Source: Pristionchus mayeri
Lineage: Eukaryota > Nematoda > Chromadorea > Rhabditida > Neodiplogasteridae
Reading direction: 5' to 3'
DNA length: 64,000 nt
Assembly (NCBI GenBank): GCA_036245805.1
Contig: BTRK01000005.1
Span: 35,259,469-35,323,468, forward strand
Shown in pieces: positions 1 to 13,400 of this stretch (its first letter is position 1; every line of letters begins with the position of its first letter). Below the pieces are notes generated by a model. The model was not told the origin of the DNA. It searched no databases and saw only the letters and a list, made by a program, of their open reading frames with translations. Both the position numbers and the translations under genes were made by a program.

Positions 1-138
1 TTTCTGAAGGTATAAATTGATAATGATTTACAAGGACAACAACAAAAACAAACATTTAAATTTTGCAGAAATAATATTTTTGCAAGATCCTAGATGCAAA
101 ATCAAAAATTGAGAGTAAGATGGGTGTATTTATTTAAT

Positions 139-1578
139 TTACTTTTTCATTTTTTCTCGCACCCTACTTGCTAATTTATTTAACCACAAAACATATTGTG
201 TTCCAATTGGGATGAAATAACTCAAGCATAAACTAACATAGAGTAATCTTTCTGGAAGCGAATCGTGTATCCATTGCAGCCCACACTCGATTTTAATTTT
301 GCTCACGCGCTTTGTGAATGTTTGTTGAAGAATTGCAACCCAAAAAGTAGCATCTGAAAAGTAGCATTACGCGTGCATTGTGAAGTTGGAAAGTTACCCC
401 CATGGTAGAATCTGTCGTTGAAGAAATTGCATAAGGCCTTGTGCTGTTTAATGTAAATAGTATCCACCACATCAGCTACTTTGAGTAGACAATCGTCTGA
501 AAAAATATGATACATCATAACGAAAAGAAATTCGAATTACTTTTTTCTTAACGAAAATGCTCGTGACAACAAAATTTAAAATACCTTGGGTGATATTATC
601 ATCCGTAGAAATTACAGTGAAACTGGCTTTCTTTGGTCTCCAATTTTCAATCAACGAAATCACATGTTTGCTGTAATTGATTAAAATTATATGCTAGACT
701 CTTTTTTTTTATATTTTACTTGTATTCAGAGGTGTAAAGGTCATCGATGATACCAATGTTGTCAGACCGAACTCCTTTGAAAATAAATGGAAGAAATGTC
801 GCTTGCAATGACATCAGACTGATAACAATCTTGTTAATATTCTTAAGAACCGCGAATTCATCTGTATCTCTGCTGATATTCAGCACTTTCTTAGCTATTG
901 CCATCTGAAAATCGCGTTAAATTTTCCGAGTGTAATGAACGTGTTTTTCATTGTGAAAAAAACATTCAACTACAGAAATATACCATATTAATAGCCTAAG
1001 ACTATCCATCACTATCCATCACGAATTTGAATGTTTCTCAGTATATTTCGACGAGGATACGAACTATAATCATGATTGGAAAGCCAATTGCGTAAAACTC
1101 ACGTTAGATTTATTACTCAATTTGTATCCCTGCCGTTTCAAATTCGAAAGCGCGAAGGAAAAACCTTTCCTAACCTTCACTTCAGCTACCACATTGCTAG
1201 TCCCCTAAAATATATATTGTGCGCAGCGATTAGTTATCAATAGTTACATATTTCGTCGACACCTCCACCAGATCTATTGGAGCCCGTGATGACTTGCAGT
1301 ATTCGTCCGCAACCAGATCCTTCCACATCCGGGACACCTGAAGGAATTGTTTGCTTGCATTTTTGCATTCTCTGGCAGCTATTATTGTTCCATGATTACA
1401 ATATTTACCGATGATTTGTAAATACAAGAAGAAAGCTGAAAATATCAATTAATCAAAAACACAGTGAACATGGCATATATTTGCTCACTAGCTGCATTTC
1501 TCCGATTGAGTGACTTGAGTAGATGATGATTTTTCGGAGGAGATCCACAGGAAGCTGAGGTAGGTCGTCGCCCCTCAT
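139..1578 (-). CDS. F-box-like domain protein, 7 exons, 288 aa (paralogue 1)
   Basis: Likely an F-box-like protein, which in this class would act as a substrate adaptor of SCF ubiquitin ligases. Exons on the minus strand are 1578-1489, 1337-1248, 1204-1103, 904-720, 670-585, 496-398 and 353-139. Every junction is GT-AG and keeps phase, giving 288 aa. Residues 7-45 resemble an F-box (LPVDLLRKI...LVSRMWKDLVADE), split by an intron after residue 30. The rest is an all-alpha-looking C-terminal region with no motif I recognise. The start ATG lies in a stretch kept in the second paralogue, where the first exon is also exactly 90 bp. A tandem copy lies downstream at 3766-5229. The F-box assignment rests on pattern only; the structure of the model is firmer than the function. 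Confidence 0.62.
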
Positions 1579-1804
1579 CGTTGATGTTTATCAGATATGA
1601 AATTTTAATTTTTTATATGAATATGACACGACATGAAAGGGCTTCTGGGTTGGAAATGTCACGGTGTATAAAGGACATATAAATATTATACAAGGATCAT
1701 GTAAGCAAGGAAAAGAAAAGTCACCAACAAATAGGGAAAGGGATCATGTAATAAGTGATTGTGCTACGATCACGGAAAGGTCAGAAAGAAAGAGAAGATA
1801 AGTA

Positions 1805-3038
1805 TTGGGATGTCCGGAAAGTTCGCATAATGCTTCGGAAAAAAGTCAGTTCGCGATCAAATGCAGTGATTGCGTAATCTGTTTGTCAACAATGTATTGC
1901 ATCATTCTGACGTTGAGTAGTGAGAGGATTTAATCAGTCTCCTAGTTGCTACATTGATTCTTGTGATGGACTCCCATCTCTACCTCCGAGCAGTTTTACT
2001 TCATTACTACCGTCTTGGCCGATCCGTGAAGGAGGCCCACTCTGCCCTGGCCCAGTCGGAAGGAGCTGACGCTCGCTCCATACCCTTCTGCTATAAGTGG
2101 TTCTCCCGCTTCAAGAAAGGGGAGTTTGGTCTCGATGATCAACCCCCCTCTGGACGCCCTCCCTCCCTCTCGTTCTCCGCACACTGAAGCGCAAGCCCAT
2201 GGCCAGTGTGCGTGAATTGAAGAAGGATACTGGTACTCCCAGATCAACGGTGTCCGATATCCTCCATCCATCTGGGAAGAAGCCGAAACTCCCACAAGTG
2301 ATTCCCCATGACCTCTCCCCCGAACAGCTGAAAAATCGTGTTCAAGTCTGTCGGGAATTACTCCATCGTAGATCCAATCTTCGATGGGTCAATTCCATCA
2401 TCGCTACAGATGAGAAGTGGATCACGTACGATAACCCTGTGAGGAGACTGCAATGGGTGGATGCAGATGAGAAGCCCACGCCCGTCCCGAAGAAGGAAGA
2501 GCACGAAAAGAAGGAACTCCTCTGCTTCTTCTTCTCAGTGCTCGGTCCCATCTACTGGGAGATCCTCGCCCCTGGCACCAGCATCAATGCCGACCTCTTC
2601 TCTGAACAACTGCAAGATGTCGCGATCAGAGTCCCTCCCAGACTCCTGAACCAGGGCAAAATTCTTCTTCTGATGGACAATGCTCGCCCACATCGAGCGA
2701 AGATGACCCAGAAGAAAATGGACGAGCTGAAGATCGAGAGGATTCCCCATCCACCGTATTCCCCGGATCTCTCCCCATGCGACTACCACTGCTTCTGCTC
2801 TCTCTCTCTGACTTCTGCAAAGGAAAGAAGTTCAAGAATCGAGATGAAGTTGTGAGGGCTTTCGTGAACTGGGCGGTCTCGAAGAAACCCGCATTCTGGA
2901 AGAGAGGAATCGAGATCCTGCCCAATCGCTGGAGGGAGGTAGTGAGAAAGAAGGGGGCATACATTGGTCACTGAGAATTGTAAAGCATTGAATAAAAAAT
3001 AAAAACAAAAAAATATACGAACTTTCCGGACACCCCAA
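1805..3038 (+). mobile_element. mariner element, copy 1, with TA target duplication
   Basis: A 1,234-bp element bounded by inverted repeats reading TTGGGATGTCCGG on the left and, reverse-complemented, TTGGGGTGTCCGG on the right. It is flanked by TA at 1803-1804 and 3039-3040, the Tc1/mariner target duplication. It is a near-twin of the element at 44407-45648. It sits in the intergenic space between the two F-box-like paralogues, downstream of the pseudogene-like copy and upstream of the intact one. Confidence 0.93.
1966..2974 (+). pseudogene. mariner transposase, two frameshifts
   Basis: Fossil transposase of the mariner (D,D34D) family, which would cut and rejoin element ends. Compared with the open copy at 44471-45487 it has lost 10 bp near 2171, just after the linker following the first helix-turn-helix region. 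It has also gained 2 bp in a CT run near 2796-2812. These break the frame into three pieces: from 1966, from 2199 and from about 2800. The catalytic residues are still present: D in ATDEKW, D in MDNARPH, and the third D in SPCDYH (codon 2781-2783). So the active site survives but no full protein can be made. Confidence 0.9.
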
Positions 3039-3765
3039 TAATTATTCAGCTCTTTTTATAATGAACGACGCCTTCTTTGCGATGAAAAGGGGGAAATGCT
3101 AAAGACACGCTCAAACAAGTGAACCCTCTGGTCAAGATTCTCCCACAATAAGGTCAAGGTGTGAATATGCCACTTGGAAATGTGTGTTTGATAGGCCGAG
3201 AGTTGTATAAATTGTGAAAAGTGAATAGCTATGTTTTTTTTTCCATTTTCGTATATACATCTAAAACGTGTGCGGAATCGAGAAGCACGAGTCACGAATT
3301 TAGATTGTTTGCAATCAATCATTTTATCCAACAATGTGAGCACAATATCAAATATACGTGGAGCTTAAGCGCATTGGACTCATTAAGAACGAACGTTAAT
3401 TGCACGAATTTAGTAAAAAATTTCATCAAGTTATTCAGAAGCTCTCATCGGCTCTCGATTGATGCTTCACAGATATGACATACGTCCAGATATCTTTCTT
3501 ACTGAATACCCAAGTTCCAGAAATGAAACTAGTCACTGAATGCACAGTTATTGAACAACTCAATTAATTTTTTGTACTGTTTGTTTGTTAATCATGTTCT
3601 TATTTTGCAGAATTTTAATCTTTACCATTCATGGTCAGCTGCCCTATAGATTTGCTTTGTAACTGCAAGGGAGCCGTAGTGTAGATCTCAAGCCATATAT
3701 TCTTGTTACTATTCTAGCTTAATTTCTGAAGAATGTATCGATAAATGTATAAGATATGTAACTTA
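3039..3765. other. spacer between mariner copy 1 and F-box-like paralogue 2
   Basis: About 730 bp of AT-rich DNA. I see no convincing exon. Short open frames here lack splice signals and conserved motifs. Confidence 0.5.
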
Positions 3766-5229
3766 TTAATGAGTGCTTGAACAATAATGATTATTGGAAA
3801 AAAACGCTTTAATGACAAAGGTCAAACATAAACTAACTTTGATTAAGAGTTGAGGAAGTGAATCGTGTATCCATTGATTTCCATTCTCGATTTTAATTTT
3901 GCGCACTTGTTTAGCGAACATCTGTTGAAGATTTTCTGCCCAATCTGGAAACAATATTTGGTATGCATATTGAAAAGAGTAAGAAAAGTAAGTTACCCCC
4001 GTCATATGATCTGTCGTTGAAGAAATAGCATAGAGCCTTGGGATGATTAATATACAGAGTATCGACCACGTCGGCTACCTTGAGTAGGCAATCATCTGAA
4101 CTAAGATGCTACATCCTACCGAAATAAATTCGCTTGATTATTCCGTAATGAAAATATTTTTGAATTCAAAATTTAACAAACCAGGAGTCATATTATCATA
4201 CATGGAATTAACAATGAAACTCGTCTTCTTTGGTCTCCAATTTTCAATCAACGCAACCACCTCTTTGCTAAAATTGTTGGACTTTTTTTATCCACGCGGT
4301 GCTCATATTACTTGTACTCAGTGGTGTAAAGGTCTTCGTTTATGCAAATGTTGTCAGACCGAACTCCTTTGAAAATAAATGGAAGATATTTTTCTCTTTC
4401 AGTGACATCATTCTGATTACAATCTTGTTTATATTCTTAATATCCCCAAATGCATCTCTATTTCTGCTGTTAATCACATCTTTTAGCATTTTCTTAGCTA
4501 CTGCCATCTGAAATGTGATTAAGTTAATCCGCGTGTAGTGAAAGTGCTATGCATTGAGCAAAACATGAAAAATTAAAAAAAAATAGAATTATAAAATTAA
4601 AATTGTGAAAAGATACGAAAATTTCATTTTAGTAGGATTATTATATCATGATCTATAACGAATAAATTTGCTTGTTCTGAAGTATACACTGACGATGAGA
4701 GCAATGATAGCAATTCAAACCCTCTTCACGATTTTCAGCCAATTATGAAAATCTTACATTAGGTAGGTAACTCAATTCGTATCCATACTGTTTGAGATTC
4801 GATAGCGCTAAGGAAAATCCTTTTCTGACCTTCACTTCAGCTAATATCTCATTCGTTCCCTAAAATGTATTATGTCAAGAGTTTAGTTATCAATGCTTAC
4901 CCATTTCGTTGAAACTTCGACCAGATCAATGGGAGTGCGTGATAACTTGCCGAATTCGTCCGAAACCAGATCCTGCCACATCCGGGAAACCTGAAGCAAT
5001 TTGTTGAAGTATTTTTTCATTCCCGGGCAGCTGTTATTATTCCTAGATAATATTATCTCCTACTTATTTTTTATTGCAAGAAGAAAAATGAAACTGTAAA
5101 TTGATTAGAATTATCGTAAACACGCTGTTTCATGCTCACTAGCTGCATTTCGCCGATCGAATGACTGGAGTAGATGATGATTTTTCTGAGGAGATCCACA
5201 GGAAGCTGCGGTATGTCGTCGCCCCTCAT
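3766..5229 (-). pseudogene. F-box-like paralogue 2, frameshifted in exon 4
   Basis: Tandem copy of the gene at 139-1578 with the same seven exons: 5229-5140, 4990-4901, 4859-4758, 4507-4312, 4267-4182, 4095-3997 and 3944-3766. Exons 1-3, 5 and 6 match paralogue 1 exactly in length, and all splice junctions are kept. Exon 4 differs. It has three extra codons near its start, then a 2-bp net insertion near 4388-4400 relative to paralogue 1. That shifts the frame and reaches a stop soon after, before the segment that in paralogue 1 reads KGVRSDNIG. The downstream exons remain readable in the old frame, so the lesion is recent or is a sequencing error. The final exon diverges after HDSLP. Confidence 0.68.
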
Positions 5230-5784
5230 CGTTGATGTTTACCCGAAACTGAAAAGGGCAAAAGAAAAAGACAAATAAAGTCGCACATGTGCATAGCCCA
5301 TTATTAGAACGATAGAGCTATACGTAACGAATCGAGATGGAGTACATAGTAAAGAGAGGAGAATCGAGCCACTAGATTGTTGAGAGATGGAGGGAGGAGT
5401 GAGCATTGTATGAACAATTGCTGTTAAGAGTTCTCAAGCAAACCCTATGGTTGCGCTCCTTCCAGAATGAGTGCATGAGTGCAAAAATACATTCTGCAAA
5501 TATAAGACTACGAACTTAGTTGTGCACTAGATAAATAGATGTACTAGCACTCTATTCGGTTATCTAAACATACAATTTCCCTTATTTTCTTTTGAAATCG
5601 ATTTTCTCGACTGAATATGTTTCACGGCAGCTGTGGGTTTTGAAAATTTAGCATTACTCTGTCGTCATCGCTTATTGTTTCGAAAAATAAACAATTCGAT
5701 TTCCTTCTCTGGACGACCCCTCTGCAGTTGCTGAACCGGCTGCTTGACCCCCCTCCACATTGTTGTTTTCGCTTAATGATATAT
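5230..5784. repeat. intergenic DNA with a degenerate direct repeat
   Basis: No gene seen. Bases about 5520-5760 resemble 8490-8740 in direct orientation. Shared landmarks are GCACTAGATAAAT, CTCTATTC-GTTATCT, AACAATTCG and CTGCTTGAC. The 1.67-kb foldback at 5785-7457 therefore lies between two diverged copies of a local duplication. Confidence 0.5.
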
Positions 5785-7457
5785 GAGTGACTATCTGAGA
5801 GAACTGAGCAGAGGCCGTACAGTGAAAAATTAATTCTCGATATTAATATGTTCCTAGGGGTAACTTTTCGCGTAGAATTCGAAAATCGACCTTAGGAAGC
5901 CGTATCTCTGACCCCGCATTTCGTGTGATGCGCTGAAGTTTGGCGGTCATTTTTTGAAAGTCGAGAACAGTGCTTCCAAACCCCACAAACATATACTGGT
6001 TCTAAAATATCTTGACGAAAGAAGTGTTTTTGCAGTCGGAGGTGAAAATCTGACTACCTTTCGAAAAAAAATGTTACCCATTTGGTATCCATGTCGTCCT
6101 GAAACTTTTTTCTGGGGATGTAGTTTTTTAACTAAGCGCATTAGAATCTACGCTAAAAGTTACTCCTGGGGCCAATTTTTCATCAAACAAACCGTGGTGC
6201 AATGATGTCTGCTGAATCGCGGAAAAGTTCAGATTTTAATTTTTACCCAAATATCTGCGTTTTTCAGCCGATCCATTGTGAATTCTATTTAACTATAATC
6301 AGTTTATAACAAAACTAGGATAGGGCAAAAATAAAATACATAAACTATTGACATTAGCTCGATTTCAAAAAAATCGAATCTCTTCATCTCGATTAGTCCC
6401 ATGTTTAGGCACATTCATCTTTCCAATTTCGGTGCACATCCCCAATTTTCTAGTACAATTTAGTAGTAGACGAAATTGTGTGCAAGAAAATATTGAATAC
6501 TGGGTCATTACAAAGTCGGAAGTTTCGAAAATGTTCGCTTGAAAATGCGGCAATGAGGGGTTCCGATAAAAAATAATTCATTGAAATAAAGTAAATTGGC
6601 ATGTAATAGTTGCACACTGATGCAGTGTAGTCATTTCTCACTGAGATATGCTCACTTTCTTATTTTGTTTTTATTGGAACCCCTCATTGCCGCATTTTCA
6701 AGCGAACATTTTCGAAACTTCCGACTTTGTATTCAATATTTTATTGCACACAATTTCGTCTACTACTAAATTGTACTAGAAAATGGGGGATATGCACCGA
6801 AATTGGAAAGATGAATGTGCCTAAACATGGGACTAATCGAGATGAAGAGATTCGATTTTTTTGAAATCGAGCTAATGTCAATAGTTTATGTATTTTTATT
6901 TTTGCCCTATCCTAGTGTTGTTATAGACTGATTATAGTTAAACAGAATTCACAATGGATAGGCTGAAAAACGCAGATATTTGGGTAAAAATTAAAATCTG
7001 AACTTTTCCGCGATTCAGCAGACATCATTGCACCACGGTTTGTTTGACGAAAAAGTGGCCCCAAGAGTAACTTTTAGCGTAGATTCTAATACGCTTAGTT
7101 AAAAAAACTACATCCCCAGACAAAATTTTCAGGACGACAGTTTTGAGATACCAAATGGGAACATTTTTTTCGAAAGGTAGTCAGATTTTCACCTCCGACT
7201 GCAAAAACACTTCTTTCGTCAAGATATTTCAGAATCAGTATATGTTTGTGGGGTTTGGAAGCACCGTTCTCGACTTTCAAAAAATGACCGCCAAACTTCA
7301 GCGCATCACACGAAATGAGGGGTCAGAGATACGGCTTCCTAAGGTCGATTTTCGAACTCTACGTGAAAAGTTACTCCCAAGGACATCTTAAAATCAACAT
7401 TTTGTTTTTCACTGTACGGCTCATAGGTAGAATTGCTCAGTTCTCTCAGATAGTCTC
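5785..7457. mobile_element. foldback element, GAGAGACTATCTGAG family, copy A
   Basis: A near-perfect inverted repeat of 1,673 bp with arms of roughly 780 bp and a spacer of about 100 bp around 6570-6660. The outer ends read GAGTGACTATCTGAG on the left and, reversed, GAGACTATCTGAG on the right. The flanks are ATAT at 5781-5784 and 7458-7461. Mirror-image short open frames (5954-6205 and 7095-7280) are by-products of the palindrome and show no protein motif. The same termini occur at 42231-43885 and 47744-49349. Confidence 0.85.
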
Positions 7458-9529
7458 ATATATGGTATTCCGAAAATAGTTTAAAGATCAGGTGGTGTCA
7501 CATGTTTCTTTCTTCTGACGAGAATTTTAGCACCAAATACTCGATGTGCAGAGTCTGCACTGCAGACTTCAGGAATCTTATGAATGAGAGTGTGCGGATG
7601 ATGATTACCAGATAATTGTACAGTAGAGAAGTCGTTGCAGAGACGACTGATCTGGCTCTTGCAGCATAATATTTATCAGACTTTCAATTCCGCCAGTTAT
7701 ATCACTTTCCTGTGCGGAATGGAAAGAGTCCGGCTATCTCTGCAGTGTTCGTTGGCATTTCAGACTTTTGTGCAGATTAGGAAGCAAGTATCCTGCTATG
7801 ATATTGGTGGATACTATGTCATTCTTAGGATGCTAGGTGTGCACTGCTTATATAACTCTGATATCGCTGATTATAATATTGGAATATAATGTAATCGTTG
7901 ATGTCAATCGTTAATAAAAATATGTGATTTTTTTTCCAAATGACGAGAAGAGCAAGGAAGTATTGATGAAATCATTTATCCAATCCTTTTCATGATATTT
8001 TGAAACGTATTTTCCGTCAGTGGTCTTCGATGCAAATTCCGTCCTCCATACTACCTAATTTACGAAGATATCGTCCGGGGGAAATCAACGTGCCTCATTT
8101 TATTCTTGTCTATTATGTGACGACTAAGAAGAACAACCAACAGAATGCGGTTGCAATTCCCAATTCAGCTGTTTTTTTTCTATGATAAACTTACTGCTCG
8201 TCTGAATATGTTTCACTATAAAAATGTGAAATTTACTGATTCAACATTATGGTGTGCGTTTGCAGAATAAATTTTAAAAAAAAACTAATGTGTTCTCATG
8301 TTGTCTATGCCAGTAACTGGCTGTTCGACTACAACCTTTTCCCGTCGTTTTCCACCGTTCTGATTCAGAAGCTGCTCAGGCTGCGCGACTCTGTTGTCGT
8401 CACATTTCAGCATCCTTCTTCGCGAGTCGCATTTCTAAGTCGAGTGGAGAGTGATAGATGATTCCCGGAGGACGGGACGACGGCATAGCTATGCACTAGA
8501 TAAATATTTGCTGCACTGGCATCCTACTCTATTCAATTATCTGAACGTACGCATTACTCTCTTTTTGAAATCGTATTTCTTGTCTGAATGTGCTTCATGG
8601 TTATTACAGAAATATAGATATTTCAGATTGACCGTTGCGTCGTCCTTATTCGGCATCTAAAACAATTCGAAAACTAAACAATTCGTTTCTCCTAATGACA
8701 CTCCTGCGTCAGCTATGGTACATGAACTGCTTGACTCGAAATTAGTTCAGCTATTTGCAAAAGCTATATGCTATCAGCTATCTGAGAAGCTATCTTAGTT
8801 CAGATATCTGAGCGTTTCCGCCTGATAAGATAAATTGATTGATTGATTGATTGATTTGCAAAAAAAATGCAACCGGCAGTGCAGCAGTTGCTGCTCGAGC
8901 TGCATTTATTCGCCCTCCTTGTTTCGCACGACATCCCCTTTTCAACCATGATCAGTTCGTATTTTTCAGAGTGTGATGCTTCATGCGAGCCTGCGAGCAA
9001 AATGAGAAAACTCTCTGCTCTATCTTTCTTCGGCCGAGAACTCAATCGAAGTCAATATATGTGAAGTAAAGTCGTGGGAGTCTCAGCCAATGAAGCGTTG
9101 CGAAGGACAGATTCTGAAAGCGCTTTACCATTAGGGGAGGCGTAGGTGTTTGTGTAAACTATTTTCAAATTTCGCAAAATGTGTATTTATCGTATGGCAT
9201 GTGCTTCATGATTGCTATAGAAATACGAAAAATGCTGAATAAACATTGTTTTGCTCTTTCGGTTGCGTAAAAACAATTCAAACTGATAATGTTGGCTCGG
9301 CCACGCCCACTTCCGGTTAGATTTTCCATTTTCAGATCATTTAGGCTCATTTTTAGGTATGTTTCAGGTGCAATGAATAGCTCATGAGCTTATCAGCTAT
9401 CTAGAGCGCCTGAAACACATCCTAATATGACCCAAAATACCTGAAAATTGAAATCCTACTTACTGTCGTGCCGCTTCTTCACGGGGAGTAATAACTCTCT
9501 TCATTGTACACACTATCTCGCAAGTTAGA
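7458..9529. other. intergenic, degenerate repeats, no clear gene
   Basis: Holds the second copy of the direct repeat (about 8490-8740) and a short TTGA microsatellite at about 8831-8854. It also holds a small hairpin-like repeat at about 9345-9440 containing TATGTTTCAGGTGC. Open frames such as 7635-7889 and 8249-8461 have no recognisable motif, and I do not call them genes. Confidence 0.5.
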
Positions 9530-9992
9530 GGGGATAAGACATTTCGGAAAAACAAAATCAGAAATCACCAGTTCAGAAAAACCCAACTTATAAATTTCGT
9601 TTGAGAAATTACCACGTCAGAAACGAACGTTTCAGAAAAATACATTTCTGAAATTTTTAGCCATGACGCGCCGCGTTTCGCGAGTGCGCACACGTCTTTG
9701 AAGCCATTTTCTCATGAATTTAGTATTATTATTTAATTTCTATTTATCAAATAGACTTCAGATGATGCTGAGAAATTCAAAAATATTACCTAGCGTGTTG
9801 CCATCGCATATCATCGTGGGCCAATGGGATCCTGACCATAAAAATACAATAACCTAAATATTATGACACCAAATAATTACGATTTCTGAAACGATCTTTT
9901 TTCAATTGGCATTTCTGAACCGGTCATTTCTGAAAAATAATTTCTGAAGTGGTAATTTTTGATTTTGTTTTTTTGCGAAATGTCTTATCCCC
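9530..9992. mobile_element. 463-bp inverted-repeat element, GGGGATAAGACATTTC ends
   Basis: Left end GGGGATAAGACATTTCGG is matched by GCGAAATGTCTTATCCCC at the right end. Pairing continues inward through several TTTCTGAAA/TTTCAGAAA motifs. The interior around 9660-9900 is unpaired and encodes nothing visible. No clear target duplication could be read. Confidence 0.72.
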
Positions 9993-10427
9993 AGTTACAG
10001 AACACGACAAAGCATACAAAATCAACACGATTTCTCCTCACCTCAGCCTCACCAAGCACAAACACGGAGAACGGACACACGAAAAGCCGAAGCGTCCATG
10101 CGTAAGTGCACTCAATTACGAAATTGTAGAAAGTAACATTTGCAAATGTTATTTTACAAAAAAATCCCCAACACCGCCCTCGCTATCTTTGCTCCCACTG
10201 ACATTTTACTTTCCGGCTGGGAAGAATGTAGATATCGTTCAGTCAACCCATTACAGCATGCCTGTCAATCAATCCAATTGACAGTCCAAAGAGAGTGAGT
10301 AGGCCCATTGTTCGCTAGATAAGAGATGGGAGGAGAGAGGCGAAGAGTACTCGCAGAGAGATAAGAGTAATCCTCCGATAAAGGTGTCGAGGAGCTCGTC
10401 GTGAAACTACCCGTCACTCAGTTCTCG
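9993..10427 (+). promoter_or_regulatory. upstream region of the glutamine-rich gene
   Basis: No gene. Contains GAGA-rich tracts at about 10325-10365 just before the start codon at 10428. No TATA box or trans-splice site could be fixed with confidence. Confidence 0.3.
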
Positions 10428-13400
10428 ATGAGATCACTCGGACTGCTGCTGCTGGCTACGGTAGCCGCCGCGTCATGGGTTGGCGAATCTTTACTTGTCA
10501 TATTGTCGCAAAGTGGCTGATGTAAACATTGCGAGGAGCATAATTTTAACATTTCGGCACGAATGGTTTTGAAATAGCTTTTTTTATAAAGAGGAAGTCA
10601 AGCAGCTACTGATGAATATGAACGATTAATGCGTTAGATGATGTCGTGAAACTCATGCAGATCTTAAATTAGAGAAACTCGTGTTCCGATACAATTCGAA
10701 ATATTTCAGCTCGGCGATGAGTACTGGACGCTAATCGGACCCCGCGGGCAGCCGATTCAGGTTGTTGCTGTTATTTTTTGAGAACAAGAACAGCAACACG
10801 AAAGCAATAACAAACCCATAATAACAATTCAGGGAAATGCAGCGAACTTCGCGCGCGTCGCTCAGTTCTTCAAGCCAGACGAGCACAATCGATTCGTCGC
10901 TTTCTGGTGAGTACTGTAGATGTTTAGGAGTACGGTAGAACTTCTCATGTTTCTATTGATTTGTTTATCGAACCGGAAAGGTTACGATTACAGACTTGTT
11001 TTCATAGGTGGCCTGGTTGAGTTTCAAGTGGTCTTGAGAACCATTTGAAGCTATTATGCAATGATTCTTCCTCTTCCTCTTGAATAAATTATATAATAAA
11101 AAAGTTTCGAAAATTGTGAGCGTCTTTCGAACAGTCTAAGCTGCTTATGCATCCTAAGCACTTATCAATGAACTGATCAGGAAAATCACAGAAAGATTAA
11201 CCGAACTAATGAAAAAATGCATTCAGGATGACCAACACGCACTACGCCGGCCGCATGTTCGAGCAGTTCGGAGAGGCATTCCTCAATGAGGACGATGGTG
11301 AGATAGGGTCATATTCGATGCACACCGGTTTGAACTGTGAGAGAGCAAGCATACAGAGAAAAATTCCATGCGAATCCATCCCTAATGAGATCATTGTTCT
11401 ACTTTGCGATTGATACTTGTTACGTCTATCCTGTCTTGACAAATTTGTATTCGATCTTTGTAGACAAATACTGCGCTCGGTTCACTGGTGAGCGCGGCGA
11501 AGCTGTCGAGGTATTTCCTTTTGTAATTTAATAATTAATTTATGAAATTCTAAAGTATAATTCAGGTCTGCGAGAACTTCCGCATCCTCACAGTACCTCA
11601 GCGCTACAGGGGCCGCACTATGTTCGTAATTTTATTTTAGAATTTCAGAAAAATATCTCAAAATGTGCATAATTTTGTCAATGTCGTTGTTATTTTATCC
11701 GAAAATGGTTGAATGTTGACAAAAATGTTCTAATTCAGAGTAAATTCAATACAATATGTCCCATTTCAGCTTCGAGTGGGTGAAGATCGAGGCGATCGAC
11801 GGACTGGAGATCGACAAGATTGGGTAAGCAATAGGAAGGAGTTGGTACTACTCCTTGTGCACTACTCCTCCACTCCCCTATTCCGCTCTAGTCCGCTCTC
11901 CTAGTCCCCTGGTCCTCCTAGTACTTCTTCTCGTCTCTCTTAGTCTGCTCTACACCTTGGGCACGATCTCTCTTCCATAAGCGAGTGAAGCAATCATATT
12001 TGAATCTCTCTATTTTCTAAAACTGTTTAGAGAACGTGTCAAAACAAGAGAAGCATGAGTAGCAAGTATGGGCCCTTTACATTACGACTAGAGTTCGAGA
12101 AACGATACCGCGATCTCTTCATTCTACACACTCTCTCGATCAGTCGAGCGGCGAGAGAGTGATGACAATTAAGAGAGCGTTGTATCGTTTCTCGAACTCT
12201 AGTTACGACTGTCATAACCAGTCAGATTACGTAGTAACCATAAATAGTAACCATAAATATTTCAGGTACAACGACCATCGAATCTGCGCCTTCGCCTACA
12301 ACGCAACGCAGACTGCGGAGGGAGTCACGTACAGCGTGAGTTAAATCCGGCAATATGTTGACTATGGTAGCAAAAGTAAAAAGTAGAAAGAGTGATGAGC
12401 GCAGTTTACATTTTCTATTGTATTCCCACGTACTTTGTGTGAAGTGTGCTCCAGATATGCTTGAAATTTCACATCGTTTGATTTTTCCACTTTCTCGCTA
12501 CAATACACAACTAAAGTACCAACTAATATTAAGCCTAAATTAAATTGCGTGTGGTAACAATTGCACCGTGATCAATTTCAAATGCGTGAAAGCGCATCAT
12601 CATTTCATACGTATTCATAAAGGGCGATAGAACACGCTTAGTCAAGAGCAGTGTGCCTATTAGTCAGCACTATTAATCGCATCGTTGTTGTCGTCTCGGC
12701 GCCATGTCAATCAACTTTAAGATCAGATGAGTAGCAGATTACTTTTGAGAGTAGCATTCCTTTGTGTTGCATAGATAAGATGAATGACGACAGTCGTGAA
12801 TCGCATAAAATAGTAGTAATATCGAGGAAAAATATTAAATGAAATTTCCCAAAAAATACACAAATAAAGACGGCTTCTCCCGGATCAAATGTGTTTCAAC
12901 AACAATACTACATTTCCACTCCAGTGCTAATTTCGATATATGCATGGGTCGTGGTTGAAAAATCATACTTATACCTGTCTGGACTTTTGTGTCGACGCAT
13001 TGTCATTCAAATTATTTGGGGCATGAGTGGTTGGTTGTATCTGATAGCAGAATTATATTTCTCTGAATTTTTGCTCGATCAGCGATGGCTTTTCTTCACT
13101 GGTTTAAATATGTCTCAGCGAAAATATTTGATTCATACTTCTCAACTCGGTTCGATCGTCGCGTTGCTCCGAGTGGAATAATAAAATCGCATTCTCTTTG
13201 ACTTAACTACCATCCGGCGCCTTGTCAATCAACTGTTGCGACCGAAGAGTAGCTCATTGTTTCTGATAGTAGCATTCCTCTTTGTGGACGAGATAATGGA
13301 AACGATGAAAATGACGTGAACATAAGCATCGAACATAAGCAGCATTAAGAAGCAAATTTTGAAAACATGAGCCGTAATTAATTGCAGGAATTCACCTTCG

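Noticed and set aside
5954..7280. Paired open frames of 83 and 61 aa with the same peptide
   Set aside because: Products of the foldback symmetry at 5785-7457, with no splice or motif support.
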